A stretch of 22,684 bases of DNA from an uncultured Lachnospiraceae bacterium (GTDB taxonomy: Bacteria > Bacillota > Clostridia > Lachnospirales > Lachnospiraceae): assembly GCA_910588875.1 (NCBI GenBank), contig CAJURT010000050.1, positions 1 to 22,684 of the forward strand, given 5' to 3'. A program made the translations under genes and the position numbers. Shown here piece after piece: positions 6,589-14,929 of the stretch. The notes under the pieces were generated by a model that was given only the letters and a program-made list of their open reading frames with translations, had not been told where the DNA came from and made no database searches. Position 1 is the first letter of the stretch. Every line of letters begins with the position of its first letter.

Positions 6589-7245
6589 GTGAAAGACTTG
6601 TTAAAGAAATATTGGCATATTTGGGCATTGGGCTATGGTTTTATTTATTTGCCGTGGTTTTTGTACCTGGAGAGGACCGTGGTGCGGGATTATACTGTGA
6701 TGCATGTGAGGCTGGATGATTATATCCCTTTTAATGAATACTTTATTGTGCCATATCTGCTGTGGTTTATTTATGTGGCAGGTGCCGTGCTTTATTTTTT
6801 CTTTACCAGCAGGCAGGAGTATTACCGGCTATGCATTTTCTTATTTACCGGTATGACAGCCAGCCTGCTGATTTGCACTTTCTTCCCCAATGGGACAGAC
6901 CTGCGGGTGACGGTGGATCCGCAGCAGAATTTTTGCAGTTTCCTGGTATCCCTGGTTCATTCTGCAGATACTTCCACCAATGTGTTTCCGAGCATCCATG
7001 CTTACAATTCCCTGGGGGTCCATGCAGCAGTTATGAACAGCGCTGCCTTGCAGAGCCGCCGCGGAGTACGGAGAGGATCCTTTTTGCTTATGGTGGCAAT
7101 CTGCCTTTCCACAGTGTTTTTAAAACAGCATTCGGCCATTGATGTAATGGGGGCAATGGTTCTGGCTTATATGGTGTATTCCTTTGTATACGGTGAGAAT
7201 TATGCCAGGAGCAAGAGGCCGGTGCGGCGCAAGGCACTGGGCTGA
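6589..7245 (+). CDS. PAP2-superfamily membrane phosphatase-like protein
   Basis: The protein has 218 residues with a GTG start, placed by the AAGGAAGAAAGG ribosome site and the promoter just upstream. It is an integral membrane protein with about five or six hydrophobic segments (about 12-28, 52-72, 80-98, 163-178, 186-202). The PAP2 motifs are PSIH at 134-137 and, later, S174-x6-H181-x3-D185, which together supply the catalytic histidines. The classical first motif (KxxxxxxRP) is not obvious; NGTDLR at 101-106 may replace it, as in inositolphosphorylceramide-synthase-like members. It probably dephosphorylates a lipid phosphate at the membrane. The next gene is a lipid kinase, so both may act in phosphatidate or diacylglycerol turnover; that link is inferred. 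Confidence 0.8.
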   Translation: MKDLLKKYWHIWALGYGFIYLPWFLYLERTVVRDYTVMHVRLDDYIPFNEYFIVPYLLWFIYVAGAVLYFFFTSRQEYYRLCIFLFTGMTASLLICTFFPNGTDLRVTVDPQQNFCSFLVSLVHSADTSTNVFPSIHAYNSLGVHAAVMNSAALQSRRGVRRGSFLLMVAICLSTVFLKQHSAIDVMGAMVLAYMVYSFVYGENYARSKRPVRRKALG

Positions 7246-7354
7246 ACCTGGGGCGGGGAATTGCCATATTCCCCGGCAGGGGCATGGATTCCCTTCTCTG
7301 GCGGTGGGGTATAGTTTGCCTGCGGTATTTTCTTAATAATTTATATAAAATTTC

Positions 7355-7384
7355 TTGGGCATTTTTCGGATTTTATGATATACT
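7355..7384 (+). promoter_or_regulatory. Candidate promoter of the lipid kinase gene
   Basis: TTGGGC, an 18-base spacer and TATACT end 29 bases before ATG 7414. This argues that the earlier in-frame ATT/ATG codons near 7375 are not the start. Confidence 0.5.
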
Positions 7385-7413
7385 TTTTAATAGTAATGTA
7401 TTTGGAGGTTTTC

Positions 7414-8340
7414 ATGTACTATTTTATCGTGAATCCAAGTGCCAATCGGGGTCATGGGGGAAAAGTATGGAGAAATCTGGAGGATCGTCTGAAACGTTCA
7501 AAGATTGAGCATGAGGTATTGATGACGCAAGCGCCTGGGGATGCGCTGATATTTGCCAACCGCCTGCAGGAGAAAAGGCAGGATCCGTGTGTGATTGTGG
7601 CAGTTGGCGGGGATGGGACAATCAACGAAATTTTAAATGGCTTATCCTTTGAGGAACCGGTGACGTTAGGCTATATCCCTGCCGGTGCGGGGAATGATTT
7701 GGCAAGAGGGCTGAAGCTGCCCCGCAGCCCTGGGCGTTGCCTGAAAAAGATCCTGAATCCACATTATTACAGATGGCTGGATTACGGGGTGCTGTCTTAT
7801 GAGAATGGCGCGCCGGTGCACCGCAGGTTTGCAGTCAGCAGTGGCTTGGGGCTGGATGCAGCAGTCTGCCAGAGCCTGCGGGACGGGCAAAACAGAAAGA
7901 AAAGGAGTCCCGGGATATCAGGGAGGCTTACGTATCTGTTTCCTGGCCTGTGGCAGCTTTTATGGGCAAAGCCGGTAAAGGGCTATTTGATGCTGGACGG
8001 CATCAAGAAGATCGAATTTAACCATATTTATTTTATATCCGCCCATATCCATCCTTACGAGGGGGGAGGGTTCCGTTTTGCGCCGAAAGCGGATGGGGGT
8101 GACGGGCTGCTGGAGATTTGTGTGGTGCACAATTCTTCTAAGACAGGCCTGCTTCCTGTGATTGCAGATGCCTTGTTGGGAAAGACAGGGCGTCATCGGG
8201 GAGTACGGTTTTACAGCTGCAGGGAAGCCAAGATTCATGTGGACCAGCCTATGCCGGTGCATACAGACGGTGAAAACTGTTATTTTCAGACAGATATCCA
8301 CCTGCGCTGTATTGAGAAAACGATCCGGATGATTGTGTGA
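7414..8340 (+). CDS. Diacylglycerol kinase family (YegS/DgkB-like) lipid kinase
   Basis: The protein has 308 residues from ATG 7414, with GGAGG upstream. It is a soluble or peripheral enzyme that phosphorylates diacylglycerol or a related lipid with ATP, recycling lipid for phosphatidate synthesis. The N-terminal strand is YYFIVNPSANRGHGGK, with the N-P-x-A/S-G nucleotide loop. GGDGT at 65-69 is the hallmark ATP-binding motif. GYIPAGAGNDLARGL at 86-100 matches the family G-T-x-N-D-x-A-R segment with A in place of T. The C-terminal beta domain has GGGFRFAPKADGGDGLLEI, the conserved second motif. The length is typical. Its stop lies 24 bases from ispF, so the two may be cotranscribed. Confidence 0.9.
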   Translation: MYYFIVNPSANRGHGGKVWRNLEDRLKRSKIEHEVLMTQAPGDALIFANRLQEKRQDPCVIVAVGGDGTINEILNGLSFEEPVTLGYIPAGAGNDLARGLKLPRSPGRCLKKILNPHYYRWLDYGVLSYENGAPVHRRFAVSSGLGLDAAVCQSLRDGQNRKKRSPGISGRLTYLFPGLWQLLWAKPVKGYLMLDGIKKIEFNHIYFISAHIHPYEGGGFRFAPKADGGDGLLEICVVHNSSKTGLLPVIADALLGKTGRHRGVRFYSCREAKIHVDQPMPVHTDGENCYFQTDIHLRCIEKTIRMIV

Positions 8341-8364
8341 AGAGAATCCTATAGGGGGAAAACA

Positions 8365-8844
8365 ATGAGAATTGGACAAGGGTATGATGTTCACCGGTTG
8401 GCAGAAGGCAGGGATCTGATCCTGGGTGGTGTGAAGGTCTCTTATGAGAAGGGGCTCCTGGGGCATTCCGATGCAGACGTACTGGTGCATGCGGTTATGG
8501 ACGCTTTGCTGGGGGCAGCGGCCTTAGGGGATATCGGGCAGCATTTCCCGGATACCGATCCGGCTTATGAAGGGATTTCCAGCATTGCACTTTTGCAAAA
8601 GGTGGGAGAACTTTTGGAGGGGCAGGGATATCATATTGAGAATATTGACGCCACGGTGATTGCCCAGCGCCCGAAGCTGGCCGCCTACCGTCCCCGGATG
8701 GCAGAAAACATTGCAAAGGCATTGAGGATTCAGGCAACTCAGGTCAGCGTCAAGGCGACCACGGAGGAAGGCCTGGGCTTCACCGGCAGCGGGGAGGGGA
8801 TTGCGGCGCAGGCAGTGGCGCTTTTGGCAAGGCAGCAGGGATAG
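8365..8844 (+). CDS. ispF: 2-C-methyl-D-erythritol 2,4-cyclodiphosphate synthase
   Basis: The protein has 159 residues, the standard length. IspF cyclises CDP-methylerythritol 2-phosphate with loss of CMP in the non-mevalonate isoprenoid pathway. Zinc ligands D8, H10 (GYDVHRL) and H42 (SDADVLVHAVMDALLG) are in place. GDIGQHFPDTD and the C-terminal KATTEEGLGFTGSGEGIA complete the signature. A GGGGG ribosome site precedes the ATG. ispD is not in the window; ispF sits before cysS, roughly as in the Bacillus gltX-cysS neighbourhood. Confidence 0.97.
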   Translation: MRIGQGYDVHRLAEGRDLILGGVKVSYEKGLLGHSDADVLVHAVMDALLGAAALGDIGQHFPDTDPAYEGISSIALLQKVGELLEGQGYHIENIDATVIAQRPKLAAYRPRMAENIAKALRIQATQVSVKATTEEGLGFTGSGEGIAAQAVALLARQQG

Positions 8845-8901
8845 GCTTGCAGGCAGGCGATATAGCGGATGGCAGAAGAAGGAAAAAGGAGAGCGGCATT
8901 T

Positions 8902-10323
8902 ATGAAGATATTCAATACATTGAGCAGAAGAAAAGAAGAATTTGTGCCGTTAGAGCCGGGAAAGGTGAAGATGTATGTATGCGGGCCTACGGTTTACAAC
9001 TTCATCCATATAGGGAATGCCCGGCCGATGATCGTGTTTGACACGGTGCGGCGGTATTTTGAATATAAAGGCTATGAGGTTAATTATGTATCCAATTTTA
9101 CAGATGTGGATGACAAGATTATCAAGAAGGCTATAGAAGAAGGCGTGGAATCCGAAGTGATTTCCCGCCGCTATATCGAGGAATGCAAGAAGGACATGGC
9201 AGGGATGAATGTGAAGCCTGCCACCACGCATCCCCAGGCCACATTGGAGATTGCAGGTATGCTGGAGATGATCCGCACCCTGATTGAAAAAGGCCACGCC
9301 TATGCGGCAGCGGACGGGACCGTATATTTCCGCACAGGCTCCTTTAAGAATTACGGCAAGCTGTCCCATAAGAATCTGGATGAACTGCAGTCCGGGTTCC
9401 GGGAGATCAAGGTAACCGGCGAGGAGGGAAAAGAGAACCCTTCTGATTTTGTGCTGTGGAAGCCCAAAAAAGAAGGGGAGCCCTATTGGGATTCTGAGTG
9501 GTGCCAGGGACGGCCGGGGTGGCATATTGAGTGTTCCGTCATGGCAAAGAAATATTTGGGGGACCAGATTGACATCCATGCCGGCGGCGAAGACCTGATT
9601 TTCCCCCATCATGAGAATGAGATTGCCCAGTCAGAAGCAGCGAATGGTAAGCCTTTTGCCACTTATTGGATGCACAATGCATTCTTGAATATTGATAATA
9701 ACGGGCATGTCCAGAAGATGTCCAAATCCCTGGGTAATTTCTTTACCGTGAGGGAGATCAGTGAAAAGTATGATTTGCAGGTACTGCGGTTCTTTATGCT
9801 GAGCGCCCATTACCGCAGCCCGTTAAATTTCAGCGCCGATTTAATTGAGGCTTCCAAGAACGGTTTGGAGAGGATTTTGACGGCAGCGGAGCGGCTGCGG
9901 GAGGCTGCAAAGACCTGTAAGGAGGCAGGGATGTCGGCGGAGGAAGAGAAGAATGCGGCTGAAGCCAGGAAGCTGGTGGACAAATATGAAGGGGCGATGG
10001 AGGATGATTTTAACACGGCAGATGCCATTGCAGCAGTGTTTGAACTGGTGAAGCTTGGCAATTCCACAGTATCCCCTGAGAGCAGCAGCGCATATATTGA
10101 GTGTATCAGGAACTTCTTAGAACAGCTGTGTGATGTGCTGGGCATCCTGACCGAGCGGAAGGCTGAGCAGCTGGATGGGGAGATCGAAGAGATGATAGAG
10201 GCACGGCAGCAGGCACGCAAAGCGAAGAATTTTGCCCTGGCTGATGAGATCCGCGGGAAGCTTCTGGCGATGGGGATTGTCCTGGAGGACACCAGAGAGG
10301 GAGTCAAATGGAAGAGGGCATGA
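8902..10323 (+). CDS. cysS: Cysteine--tRNA ligase
   Basis: The protein has 473 residues from ATG 8902, preceded by AAAGGAG; an in-frame upstream ATG at 8869 would add residues that do not look like the family. It is a class I synthetase charging tRNA-Cys. The zinc cysteine and HIGH motif appear as VCGPTVYNFIHIGNARP at 26-42, with KMSKS at 272-276. The other zinc ligands lie in GWHIECSVMA and HAGGEDLIFPHHENE. The C-terminal helical DALR-type domain ends in the anticodon-binding tail. Its end overlaps mrnC by 16 bases, so translation is probably coupled. Confidence 0.98.
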   Translation: MKIFNTLSRRKEEFVPLEPGKVKMYVCGPTVYNFIHIGNARPMIVFDTVRRYFEYKGYEVNYVSNFTDVDDKIIKKAIEEGVESEVISRRYIEECKKDMAGMNVKPATTHPQATLEIAGMLEMIRTLIEKGHAYAAADGTVYFRTGSFKNYGKLSHKNLDELQSGFREIKVTGEEGKENPSDFVLWKPKKEGEPYWDSEWCQGRPGWHIECSVMAKKYLGDQIDIHAGGEDLIFPHHENEIAQSEAANGKPFATYWMHNAFLNIDNNGHVQKMSKSLGNFFTVREISEKYDLQVLRFFMLSAHYRSPLNFSADLIEASKNGLERILTAAERLREAAKTCKEAGMSAEEEKNAAEARKLVDKYEGAMEDDFNTADAIAAVFELVKLGNSTVSPESSSAYIECIRNFLEQLCDVLGILTERKAEQLDGEIEEMIEARQQARKAKNFALADEIRGKLLAMGIVLEDTREGVKWKRA

Positions 10324-10733
10324 TCCGCCAGGCCCTTAAGCTGAGGAAGGTGGATGCCGGCAGCTATTCCCCGTTGGTTCTTGCCTATATCGGGGATGCA
10401 GTCTATGAGGTGCTGATCCGCACAAAGGTGGTGAACCAGGGCAGTATGCAGGTGAATAAAATGCATAAAAGGAGTGCGGCGCTGGTAAAGGCGCAGGCAC
10501 AGGCGAATATGGTTAAGCTTCTGATGGAGGATTTTTCAGAGGAAGAGACCGCGGTTTATAAGCGGGGGCGGAACGCAAAGTCGGCCACCATGGCCAAGCA
10601 TGCCACTATGACGGATTACCGCATGGCGACGGGGCTGGAGGCATTGGTCGGATATTTGTATCTTACAGGCAGATATGAACGGCTCCTGGAACTGATCCGC
10701 AAGGGCCTGGAGAAGATGGGGGAAATGTCATGA
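10308..10733 (+). CDS. mrnC: Mini-ribonuclease 3
   Basis: The protein has 141 residues, a stand-alone RNase III catalytic domain without a double-stranded-RNA-binding domain. Mini-III matures the ends of 23S rRNA in Firmicutes. Catalytic residues are visible: D30 in LAYIGDAVYEVLIR and E111 in GLEALVGYLYL, with the conserved KRGRNAK at 85-91. ATG 10308 is used because GAGGGAG precedes it; ATG 10320, which would overlap the cysS stop as ATGA, is the alternative. It overlaps rlmB by ATGA. The cysS-mrnC-rlmB order is conserved in Firmicutes and supports the call. Confidence 0.95.
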   Translation: MEEGMIRQALKLRKVDAGSYSPLVLAYIGDAVYEVLIRTKVVNQGSMQVNKMHKRSAALVKAQAQANMVKLLMEDFSEEETAVYKRGRNAKSATMAKHATMTDYRMATGLEALVGYLYLTGRYERLLELIRKGLEKMGEMS

Positions 10734-11491
10734 GATACAGGGAGATGACCATTGAAGGAAGGAATGCAGTCCTGGAGGCTTTCCGTTCCGGGCGTACTGT
10801 GGATAAGCTGTTTGTGCAGGATGGCTGTAAGGACGGGCCGGTGATGAGCATTACGCGGGAAGCCAGGAAACAGGGCACGATTATCAGCTATGTCCCCCGG
10901 GAGAGGCTGGATGCGATGTCAGAAGCCGGGAAACACCAGGGAGTGATTGCCCAGGCAGCGGCTTATGAGTATGCGGAACTGGAAGATATTTTACAGATAG
11001 CCAGGGATAAAGGCGAAGCCCCCTTTTTGTTCCTTTTGGACAGCATTGAGGATCCCCACAATTTAGGGGCGATCATCCGCACGGCGAACCTGGCCGGCGC
11101 CCATGGCGTTGTGATCCCCAAGCACCGGGCTGTGGGGCTTACCGCCGTGGTGGCAAAGACTTCGGCAGGGGCGCTGAATTATACGCCGGTGGCGAAGGTG
11201 ACAAACCTGGCAATGACGATAGAAGAATTGAAGAAGGGCGGCATGTGGTTTGTGTGCGCAGATATGGGTGGCGAACTGATGTACCGCCTGAACCTGACCG
11301 GGCCTATCGGGCTGGTGGTCGGAAATGAGGGAAGCGGGGTCGGAAGGCTGGTGCGGGAGAAGTGCGATATGGCGGCGGCCATCCCGATGAGAGGGGACAT
11401 TGATTCTCTCAATGCTTCTGTGGCAGCTGGAGTGCTGGCCTATGAGATAGTCAGGCAAAGGCTGGCGGCCTTTGGCGCCAGGGGCATTTGA
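10730..11491 (+). CDS. rlmB: 23S rRNA (guanosine-2'-O-)-methyltransferase RlmB
   Basis: This 253-residue SpoU/TrmH-family enzyme uses S-adenosylmethionine to methylate a ribose in 23S rRNA (G2251 in E. coli). The N-terminal substrate-binding domain (about 7-80) begins MTIEGRNAVLEAFRSG. The trefoil-knot domain carries motif 1 (DPHNLGAIIRTANLAGA), motif 2 (GLVVGNEGSGVGRLVRE, about 194-210) and motif 3 (IPMRGDIDSLNASVAAG, about 218-234). It starts within the mrnC stop as ATGA. In Bacillus subtilis rae1 and sigH follow rlmB; here neither does. The exact target base is assumed from the family. Confidence 0.94.
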   Translation: MRYREMTIEGRNAVLEAFRSGRTVDKLFVQDGCKDGPVMSITREARKQGTIISYVPRERLDAMSEAGKHQGVIAQAAAYEYAELEDILQIARDKGEAPFLFLLDSIEDPHNLGAIIRTANLAGAHGVVIPKHRAVGLTAVVAKTSAGALNYTPVAKVTNLAMTIEELKKGGMWFVCADMGGELMYRLNLTGPIGLVVGNEGSGVGRLVREKCDMAAAIPMRGDIDSLNASVAAGVLAYEIVRQRLAAFGARGI

Positions 11492-11537
11492 TATATGGTT
11501 TGCATTAACCTAAAGTATGGATGAAGGAGGGATTTTC

Positions 11538-12458
11538 ATGAGAAAATTCAAAAAACATACCGCAGGAGCGGTTTTGCTGGCAGCGGCTATGGCATTTGGT
11601 GTACCGGGATCCGCATTGGCAGAGGGACAGTCACCTGTGATTACGATCAATGAGGAAGAGGTTCCTCTTTCGGCGAGGGTGCCGAGCGCCTCCGGGTCAG
11701 TGACCTTTAGCGGTGGCGGGGCTACGATTGATGCATCCAATACCAGCAACGGTTATCTGATGGTAAAATATAGCGGCGGGAATAAGCGCATCAAGGTGCA
11801 GATTACCAAGGGGACTACTTATACATATGATCTGAATGCCCGTGATGCATTTGAGGTATATCCGTTTACGGAGGGCAATGGGAGTTATTCGGTGAAGGTG
11901 TTTGAGAATGTCAGCGGCAACCAGTATGCCCAGCTGCTGAGCCAGACGATTTCCGTATCCCTTTCCAATGAATTTGCGCCGTTTTTGTATCCCAACCAGT
12001 ATGTGAACTTTAATTCAGGCAGCGCTGCGGTAGGCGTGGCAGCGCAGCTGGCGGCAGGCAAGGATCCCCTTGGGGTGGTGGATGCCGTATATAAGTATGT
12101 GATTGCAAACGTCAGCTATGATTACGGAAAAGCCCAGTCTGTCCAGAGCGGATATCTGCCCAATGTTGATTCAACCCTGGCCAGCCATACCGGGATCTGC
12201 TTTGATTATGCGGCATTGATGACGGCAATGCTCCGCTCCCAGGATATTCCTACCAAGCTGGTAATCGGCTACACGGGGAATCTTTATCATGCCTGGGTGA
12301 GTGTCTATATCGAAGGGGAAGGCTGGATTGACAATATCATCCATTTTGACGGACATAAATGGTCTTACATGGATCCCACCTTTATGTCTACGGGAGGCGA
12401 GGGTGCAAAGCAATATGTAGGTACTGGCAGCAATTACCAGGAAAAGTATTCTTACTGA
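11538..12458 (+). CDS. Secreted transglutaminase-like protein
   Basis: The protein has 306 residues from ATG 11538, with AAGGAGG seven bases upstream. The signal peptide ends near GSALA at 24-28. Residues 50-140 form an all-beta domain of unknown role (GSVTFSGGGATIDAS, then repeated short strands). Residues 175-285 are a transglutaminase-like core with a complete catalytic triad: C221 in HTGICFDYAALMTAMLRS, H251 in LYHAWVSV and D279 in YMDPTFM. Bacterial members are mostly proteases or crosslinkers of wall or surface proteins. Its stop is 13 bases before the pilC-like gene, so it probably belongs to the same operon; a role in processing or crosslinking pilus or surface proteins is possible but unproven. 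Confidence 0.88.
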   Translation: MRKFKKHTAGAVLLAAAMAFGVPGSALAEGQSPVITINEEEVPLSARVPSASGSVTFSGGGATIDASNTSNGYLMVKYSGGNKRIKVQITKGTTYTYDLNARDAFEVYPFTEGNGSYSVKVFENVSGNQYAQLLSQTISVSLSNEFAPFLYPNQYVNFNSGSAAVGVAAQLAAGKDPLGVVDAVYKYVIANVSYDYGKAQSVQSGYLPNVDSTLASHTGICFDYAALMTAMLRSQDIPTKLVIGYTGNLYHAWVSVYIEGEGWIDNIIHFDGHKWSYMDPTFMSTGGEGAKQYVGTGSNYQEKYSY

Positions 12459-12471
12459 TCAGGAGGAAGTC

Positions 12472-13524
12472 ATGGCAGGAAAGGCGGAAAAGATTTATTC
12501 CGGCAGGGAACTGGCGGCATTCTGTATGCAGGTGTCTTTGTTGTTGAAGGCAGCAGTGCCCCTTTATGAGGGATTGGCGATCATGGCAGAGGATGCGGTT
12601 ACGGAGCAGGAGAAGGAAATGTTAAAGAACCTTTCCCTGGATGTGGAACTGGGGGATCCCTTTTTCACCGCGATGGAAAAGGCAGGATGTTTTCCTTTTT
12701 ATGTGGTCAGGATGGCAAAGCTGGGCCAGCAGACGGGAACCCTGGATCAGATCATGGAGGCGCTCTCCGTTTATTATGAGAAAGAATACATCATGATGAA
12801 GAATATCCGGAATGCCATTACCTATCCGGTGATGATGGCAACCATGCTTTTGGTTGTGCTGTTTGTGCTGTTTACAAAGGTGATGCCGGTGTTTGAGCAG
12901 GTTTACGTCCAGCTGGGGGTCCAGCTTTCGCCGGTCTCTGTGGCGGCATCACGGTTTGGCGGGATTTTCAGCGGAATTGCACTTTTACTGTTTGCCCTGG
13001 TGGCCTTGGTGGCGCTGGCGGCGGCGGTTGCCTCCGGGGCAGGCCATGCGTTTCCCTGGGTGGAGAAGCTTAAGGACTGGGTGAAGCGGCGCAACAAGAC
13101 AATGCTGGCAGTGGCAGGGCGCAGGTTTACTTCCGTGCTGGCGTTGACCTTAAAGAGCGGAATGGAACTGGAGAAGGGCATGGAACTGGCCCAGGAACTG
13201 GTGGATAACAGCAAGATTGCGGCCACGATCAAGGAGTGTGCCGCACAGCTGCAGTCGGGAACCAGCTATTTTGAGGCAATGAAGCAGACCGGTTTGTTCA
13301 GCGGTTTCCATATCCAGATGATTAAGGTGGGAACCCGCAGCGGGCGCCTGGATGAAGTGATGAATGAGATCTCCGAAGATTATGAACAACAGGCAGATGC
13401 CTCCATTGACAATATGATTGCGAGGCTGGAGCCGACGATGGTGGCAGTCCTGGCAGTTGTGGTGGGCCTGATCCTGCTGTCGGTGATGCTTCCCCTGGCA
13501 GGTGTGCTGGCAGGGATCGGCTGA
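12472..13524 (+). CDS. Type II secretion/type IV pilus platform protein, GspF/PilC family
   Basis: The 350-residue inner-membrane platform protein is slightly shorter than typical PilC, lacking most of the N-terminal cytoplasmic extension. Two homologous T2SSF domains are visible: ELAAFCMQVSLLLKAAVPLYEGL (about 13-35) and RRFTSVLALTLKSGMELEKGMEL (about 217-239). Each is followed by the paired motif xxMxKLGQQTGTLDQIMEAL or MIKVGTRSGRLDEVMNEI. Membrane segments lie at about 119-136, 164-187 and 322-346. AGGAGG precedes the ATG. The protein normally couples cytoplasmic ATPase motion to pilin assembly or withdrawal. It heads a cluster of small membrane-anchored proteins that ends with a PilT-type ATPase. 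Confidence 0.93.
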   Translation: MAGKAEKIYSGRELAAFCMQVSLLLKAAVPLYEGLAIMAEDAVTEQEKEMLKNLSLDVELGDPFFTAMEKAGCFPFYVVRMAKLGQQTGTLDQIMEALSVYYEKEYIMMKNIRNAITYPVMMATMLLVVLFVLFTKVMPVFEQVYVQLGVQLSPVSVAASRFGGIFSGIALLLFALVALVALAAAVASGAGHAFPWVEKLKDWVKRRNKTMLAVAGRRFTSVLALTLKSGMELEKGMELAQELVDNSKIAATIKECAAQLQSGTSYFEAMKQTGLFSGFHIQMIKVGTRSGRLDEVMNEISEDYEQQADASIDNMIARLEPTMVAVLAVVVGLILLSVMLPLAGVLAGIG

Positions 13525-13571
13525 CCGGTACGGGCGGCCGGCAAAGAGGCAGCGGCAAAAGGAGGGCTGGT

Positions 13572-13895
13572 ATGAAGCGGAAACATGACTGGAGGTTTTT
13601 GGCAGGCTGTATCCTGTCGGCAGCGGTGTTCGGCCTGGTTATCGGGGTATTCCTGACAGGGATGGATTCATTTCTGGTACGGGCCAGGGCAGAGGGGGCG
13701 GAAACCCTGCGCAACGGCATCACCAGGGCGTGCGTCCAGTGCTATGCCATAGAGGGGCGGTATCCGCCCAGTGTACAGTACCTGGAAGAACATTATGCGG
13801 TCCAGATTGATGAAGAGCGCTATTACGTGTTCTATAACGGATTTGCCTCCAACCTGATGCCGGATATTACGGTGATCCCGGTGGAGGGAGAATAA
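13572..13895 (+). CDS. Small membrane-anchored pilin-like protein
   Basis: The protein has 107 residues with a good AGGAGG ribosome site. One membrane segment lies at about 9-30. The segment TRACVQCYAIEGRYPPSVQYLEEHY at 51-75 resembles the aA-x-x-C-Y-A-x-E-G-x-Y-P pattern of pseudopilins. No G-x-x-x-x-E prepilin cleavage motif is present, so it may be an unprocessed component. The product ends in a short beta-rich tail (YYVFYNGFASNLMPDITVIPV). It is probably part of the pilus-like apparatus because it sits between the platform gene and prepilin-like genes with short gaps. I do not recognise a named family. Confidence 0.72.
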   Translation: MKRKHDWRFLAGCILSAAVFGLVIGVFLTGMDSFLVRARAEGAETLRNGITRACVQCYAIEGRYPPSVQYLEEHYAVQIDEERYYVFYNGFASNLMPDITVIPVEGE

Positions 13896-13917
13896 CTGGG
13901 CAATAGGAGGAAATGCT

Positions 13918-14406
13918 GTGCAGCAGAAGAAGGAGCAAAGAGGGCAGATCATGGGAACTTTGTTTACCATGCTTCTTTTCCTTGTGTTTGTAATGTGTGC
14001 ACTTTTCACCGTCCTTGCCGGGGGGAAGGTGTATGAGAATATTGGCAGGCGTATGGCGGACAATTATACCGGCAGCGTGGCATTGCAATATATTGCCAAT
14101 AAAGTCCGTCAGGGCGATGAGGCCGGGATGGTTCGGGTTATGGATGTGGAGGGCACTTCGGTACTTGAACTGAGCCAGGATTTTGACGGTGAACGTTATA
14201 TAAGCTGGATTTATTATTATGATGGCAGCATCAGGGAACTTTTCACACATAAGGACAGCGGGCTTGGGCTGCCGGATGGTATTGGGATCCTGGAGTGTGA
14301 GGGCCTTTCCTTTGAGCAGGACGGCCGGCTTCTCACGATAGAGACTGCAGGGAATGGCGGCGGGCGGCTGTTGCTGTCGCTGCGGAGCACAGGAGGGACG
14401 GAATGA
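13918..14406 (+). CDS. DUF4860-type pilus-cluster protein
   Basis: The protein has 162 residues with a GTG start, seven bases after AGGAGG. After a basic leader (QQKKEQRGQIMG) comes one long membrane segment (TLFTMLLFLVFVMCALFTVL, 13-32) and then a periplasmic/extracellular domain beginning GGKVYENIGRRMADNY. This is the architecture of a pseudopilin, but the residue five places after the possible cleavage glycine is M, not E. The order and sequence (SVALQYIANKVRQGDE, then SISWIYYYDGSIRELF-like strands) fit DUF4860 proteins of clostridial pilus clusters; the family name is from memory. The gene overlaps the next by ATGA. Confidence 0.7.
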   Translation: MQQKKEQRGQIMGTLFTMLLFLVFVMCALFTVLAGGKVYENIGRRMADNYTGSVALQYIANKVRQGDEAGMVRVMDVEGTSVLELSQDFDGERYISWIYYYDGSIRELFTHKDSGLGLPDGIGILECEGLSFEQDGRLLTIETAGNGGGRLLLSLRSTGGTE

Positions 14407-14915
14407 AGGGGAAAGTAGAGAAGAAGGGCGGATCCGGCTCCGGGTTGTTTCTGATGGAGATGATCGTGGTCGTCTTCTTTTTCGTGATTTGTGCCTCCCA
14501 GTGCATCCTTGCCTTCGCCACATCAGAAAAGATGAGCCGCCAGGGCAGGGAACTGAACCAGGCAGTTACCATGGCGGAATCCATCATAGAAACCTGGAAG
14601 GAAGAAGGGGTGGAGGGCCTTGCGGAAAGACTGGGATTCCAGGAGGCCGCCGGTCCGGAAGGGAAAAAGGTGTATGTCGCAGGCATGGACAAAGAGTGGC
14701 AGCCTGTGGGAGATGCAGGAGGCGAAGACGGTCGTCTGGCCCGTTTGGAGATCCGGGAAGGGGATGGCATGGCCACGGCAGTGGTTACCATGGAGAATCC
14801 CGCGGGCGCCCCTGATATTGCCTACCAGGGGGAGGCGGCAGGGCTGCTCCCGGATTCCGGCGGAAAGACCGTGTTTATGCTTGAGGCGAAAAAGTATAAG
14901 AGGCCTGGGGAGTAG
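14403..14915 (+). CDS. Prepilin-type protein, canonical cleavage motif
   Basis: The protein has 170 residues. The leader MKGKVEKKGGSGSG is followed by LFLMEMIVVVFFFVICASQC. This gives Gly at -1 and Glu at +5, the recognition site of a type IV prepilin peptidase. The hydrophobic segment runs from about 15 to 38, followed by an amphipathic helix (REL NQAVTMAESIIETWK) typical of pilin N-terminal helices. The globular part is glycine- and glutamate-rich with little other resemblance. It is probably a minor (pseudo)pilin of the cluster. It overlaps its upstream neighbour by ATGA; the peptidase expected to process it is not in the window. Confidence 0.75.
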   Translation: MKGKVEKKGGSGSGLFLMEMIVVVFFFVICASQCILAFATSEKMSRQGRELNQAVTMAESIIETWKEEGVEGLAERLGFQEAAGPEGKKVYVAGMDKEWQPVGDAGGEDGRLARLEIREGDGMATAVVTMENPAGAPDIAYQGEAAGLLPDSGGKTVFMLEAKKYKRPGE

Positions 14916-14929
14916 GAGGATGGGCGAAG

